Shown here: piece after piece, positions 62,594-64,000 of the stretch | Layout of the letters: each line of letters starts with the position of its first letter | Position numbering within the stretch: the stretch's first letter is position 1 | Source: Dactylosporangium sp. AC04546 | GTDB lineage: Bacteria > Actinomycetota > Actinomycetes > Mycobacteriales > Micromonosporaceae | Assembly: GCF_022095675.1 (NCBI RefSeq) | Contig: NZ_JAHYSG010000036.1 | Coordinates: forward strand, 39,706 to 103,705 | Direction of reading: 5' to 3' | Length of the DNA: 64,000 bases | Position numbers and translations under genes: made by a program | Notes under the pieces: generated by a model | Seen by the model: only the letters and a program-made list of their open reading frames with translations | What the model was told of the DNA's origin: nothing | The model's database searches: none

Positions 62594-63933
62594 GGCCGGT
62601 CCAGCGGTACGAGCGCATCGTCCGGCGCGTGCAGGCGGAGGCCCGGGTGCCGGCGCTCAGCGTCGCGGTCCACCGGGCCGACCGGCCACTGTGGACCTTC
62701 CAGATCGGGGCCGACGCCGGCACGCAGCTGCGCATCGGGTCGGTCACCAAGACGTTCACGGCGGTGCTCGTCATGCAGTGCCGCGACGACGGGCTGCTCG
62801 ACCTCGACGACCAGATCGCCCGTCACCTGCCGGTCAAGGCGCACGGCGAGCTGACGATCGGCCGGATGCTCTCGCACCTGTCGGGCCTGCAGCGGGAGCC
62901 GTTCGGCGACGTGTGGGACACCATGGCCGCGCCCGACGTCGAGGGGCTGCTGGCCCAGCTCGACCGGGCCGAGCAGGTGCTCCGGCCGGGCCTGCGGTTC
63001 CACTACTCCAACCTCGCCATCGCGCTGCTCGGGCACCTCGTCGGCCGGCTGCGCGGCGGCACCTGGGAGGAGGTGCTGCGGGACCGGATCCTGGAGCCGC
63101 TCGGCCTGCACGACACCGCGTCGGTCCCCGCGCGGCCGGCGACCGGGTACATGGTCGACGCCTGGTCCGACTACGCGCACCCCGAGCGGCCCGACGACTT
63201 CGGCGCGGTCGGCCCGGCGGCGCAGCTGTGGAGCACGGCGGCCGACCTGGCCCGCTGGGCGGCGTTCCTGGCCGACCCGCGGGAGATGGACCCCAACGGC
63301 GCCGTCCTGGCCGCGCCGACCGTCGAGGAGATGCGCGCGCCGAAGGTGGTCACCGAGGACGTGCTCTGGGCGCGGGGCTTCGGGCTCGGGCTGATCCTGC
63401 ACCCGCAGGCCGGACCCGAGCGCATCGTGCACGTCGGCCACGACGGTGCCATGCCGGGCTTCCTGGCCGGGGCCTACGGTCGCGTCGGCGGCAGCGGTAC
63501 CCCGGGCGCCCTCGCCGTCGCCGCCCTGGGCTCGTCGGGGACCGCGGGCGAGATCCTCGAGCTGCCGCACGAGCTGCTCGCCGCCGTCGTGGAGGAGGAG
63601 CCGGCCGAGATCGCGCCGTGGGTGCCCGGCGAGCCGGCGCCCCCGCAGTACCGCTCGATGCTCGGCCGCTGGTGGAGCGAGGGCTTCGGGTACGTCTTCA
63701 GCTGGCGCGACGGCGGCCTGCAGGCCCGCCGCGCCGACCAACCGGCGGCCCTCCCGCCGGCCCGGTTCGCGCCGGTCGAGGGGGAGCCCGACGTGCTGCG
63801 GACGGTGTCCGGGCGCGAGGCCGGCGAGCTGCTGCGCCTGACCCGCGACGAGGAGGGCCGCGTGGTGCGGATGCACTGGGCCACGTACCGCGTGACCCGC
63901 GCCCAGGAGGCCTTCGACGGCCACGCCTTCTAA
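62590..63933 (+). CDS. Serine beta-lactamase-like hydrolase (class C/D-alanyl-D-alanine carboxypeptidase type)
   Basis: A 447-residue protein of the serine hydrolase group. Active-site motifs: S51-x2-K54 in RIGSVTKTFT, Tyr-Ser-Asn in FHYSNLAIAL and the third motif HVGHDG (KTG equivalent). The C-terminal 110 residues are a beta-rich lipocalin-like domain (MLGRWWSEGFGYVF). No signal peptide is seen, so it may be cytosolic, with esterase or peptidase activity instead of antibiotic resistance. It is coupled to the HIT gene. The final 67 bases of the window hold no recognisable feature. Confidence 0.9.
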   Translation: MRPVQRYERIVRRVQAEARVPALSVAVHRADRPLWTFQIGADAGTQLRIGSVTKTFTAVLVMQCRDDGLLDLDDQIARHLPVKAHGELTIGRMLSHLSGLQREPFGDVWDTMAAPDVEGLLAQLDRAEQVLRPGLRFHYSNLAIALLGHLVGRLRGGTWEEVLRDRILEPLGLHDTASVPARPATGYMVDAWSDYAHPERPDDFGAVGPAAQLWSTAADLARWAAFLADPREMDPNGAVLAAPTVEEMRAPKVVTEDVLWARGFGLGLILHPQAGPERIVHVGHDGAMPGFLAGAYGRVGGSGTPGALAVAALGSSGTAGEILELPHELLAAVVEEEPAEIAPWVPGEPAPPQYRSMLGRWWSEGFGYVFSWRDGGLQARRADQPAALPPARFAPVEGEPDVLRTVSGREAGELLRLTRDEEGRVVRMHWATYRVTRAQEAFDGHAF

Positions 63934-64000
63934 CTTGATCTTTAACCTTGGGTCGGTCGGCATCGGCCCCGGCTGATCGAGGGTGCAGCCCTTGATTGAT

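Noticed and set aside
62590..63933. Antibiotic-resistance beta-lactamase
   Set aside because: The motifs fit the broad serine-hydrolase family; no signal peptide and a lipocalin-like tail make an esterase/peptidase more likely.

Overview
The window is high-GC chromosomal DNA from an actinobacterium. The gene order lepA–hemW–hrcA–dnaJ–rsmE, a CIRCE operator, a DUF7455 protein, GTG/TTG starts, stop/start-overlapping operons and long antisense open frames all fit this. The family Micromonosporaceae (Actinoplanes/Dactylosporangium type) is my best guess; it is inferred from gene content and not proven. I saw no rRNA, tRNA, CRISPR array, transposase or phage gene.

Layout. (a) 1–12.9 kb is a signalling hub: four histidine kinases (two GAF, several PAS; one with a decayed ATPase domain), a LuxR-type and an OmpR-type regulator, a degenerate PHP protein, and a coupled operon of receiver, membrane HEAT-repeat protein and membrane glycosyltransferase. 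(b) 13–21 kb holds a SRPBCC protein, a secreted subtilase and a secreted GH26-like glycosidase behind a long, apparently structured leader, a DUF7455 protein, and two convergent c-di-GMP genes (GGDEF-EAL and GGDEF). (c) 21–33 kb holds an ATP-dependent DNA ligase, SURF1, a very unusual CobB-like protein (no nucleophilic cysteine, about 560-residue low-complexity tail), a GNAT enzyme, a bifunctional penicillin-binding protein and the cobalamin genes cobC-like, cobT and a CysG-like fusion. (d) 33–37 kb is trehalose synthesis: OtsA, and an OtsB phosphatase fused to a GH15 hydrolase. (e) 37–52 kb is mostly housekeeping: EttA, thioesterase, YbjN, LepA, NUDIX, GlsB/YeaQ, a PhyH oxygenase, a lysozyme-like secreted protein, an enoyl-CoA hydratase-like protein, HemW, DUF4870, HrcA, DnaJ, RsmE.

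(f) 52.4–61.5 kb is the most striking part. It is a tightly packed six-gene operon: an Mrr-like nuclease fused to a pseudokinase, a UPF1-like SF1 helicase, an unrecognised winged-helix protein, a VWA protein, a PP2C phosphatase, and a protein kinase with an OB-fold-like domain and C-terminal membrane segments. The last three form a TerY-P-type phosphorylation triad. The nuclease and helicase suggest a nucleic-acid-targeting conflict or stress system controlled by phosphorylation. It lies between rsmE and a HIT-family gene. (g) 61.5–64 kb holds an SDR enzyme, a HIT hydrolase and a serine beta-lactamase-like hydrolase, with nothing recognisable in the last 67 bases.
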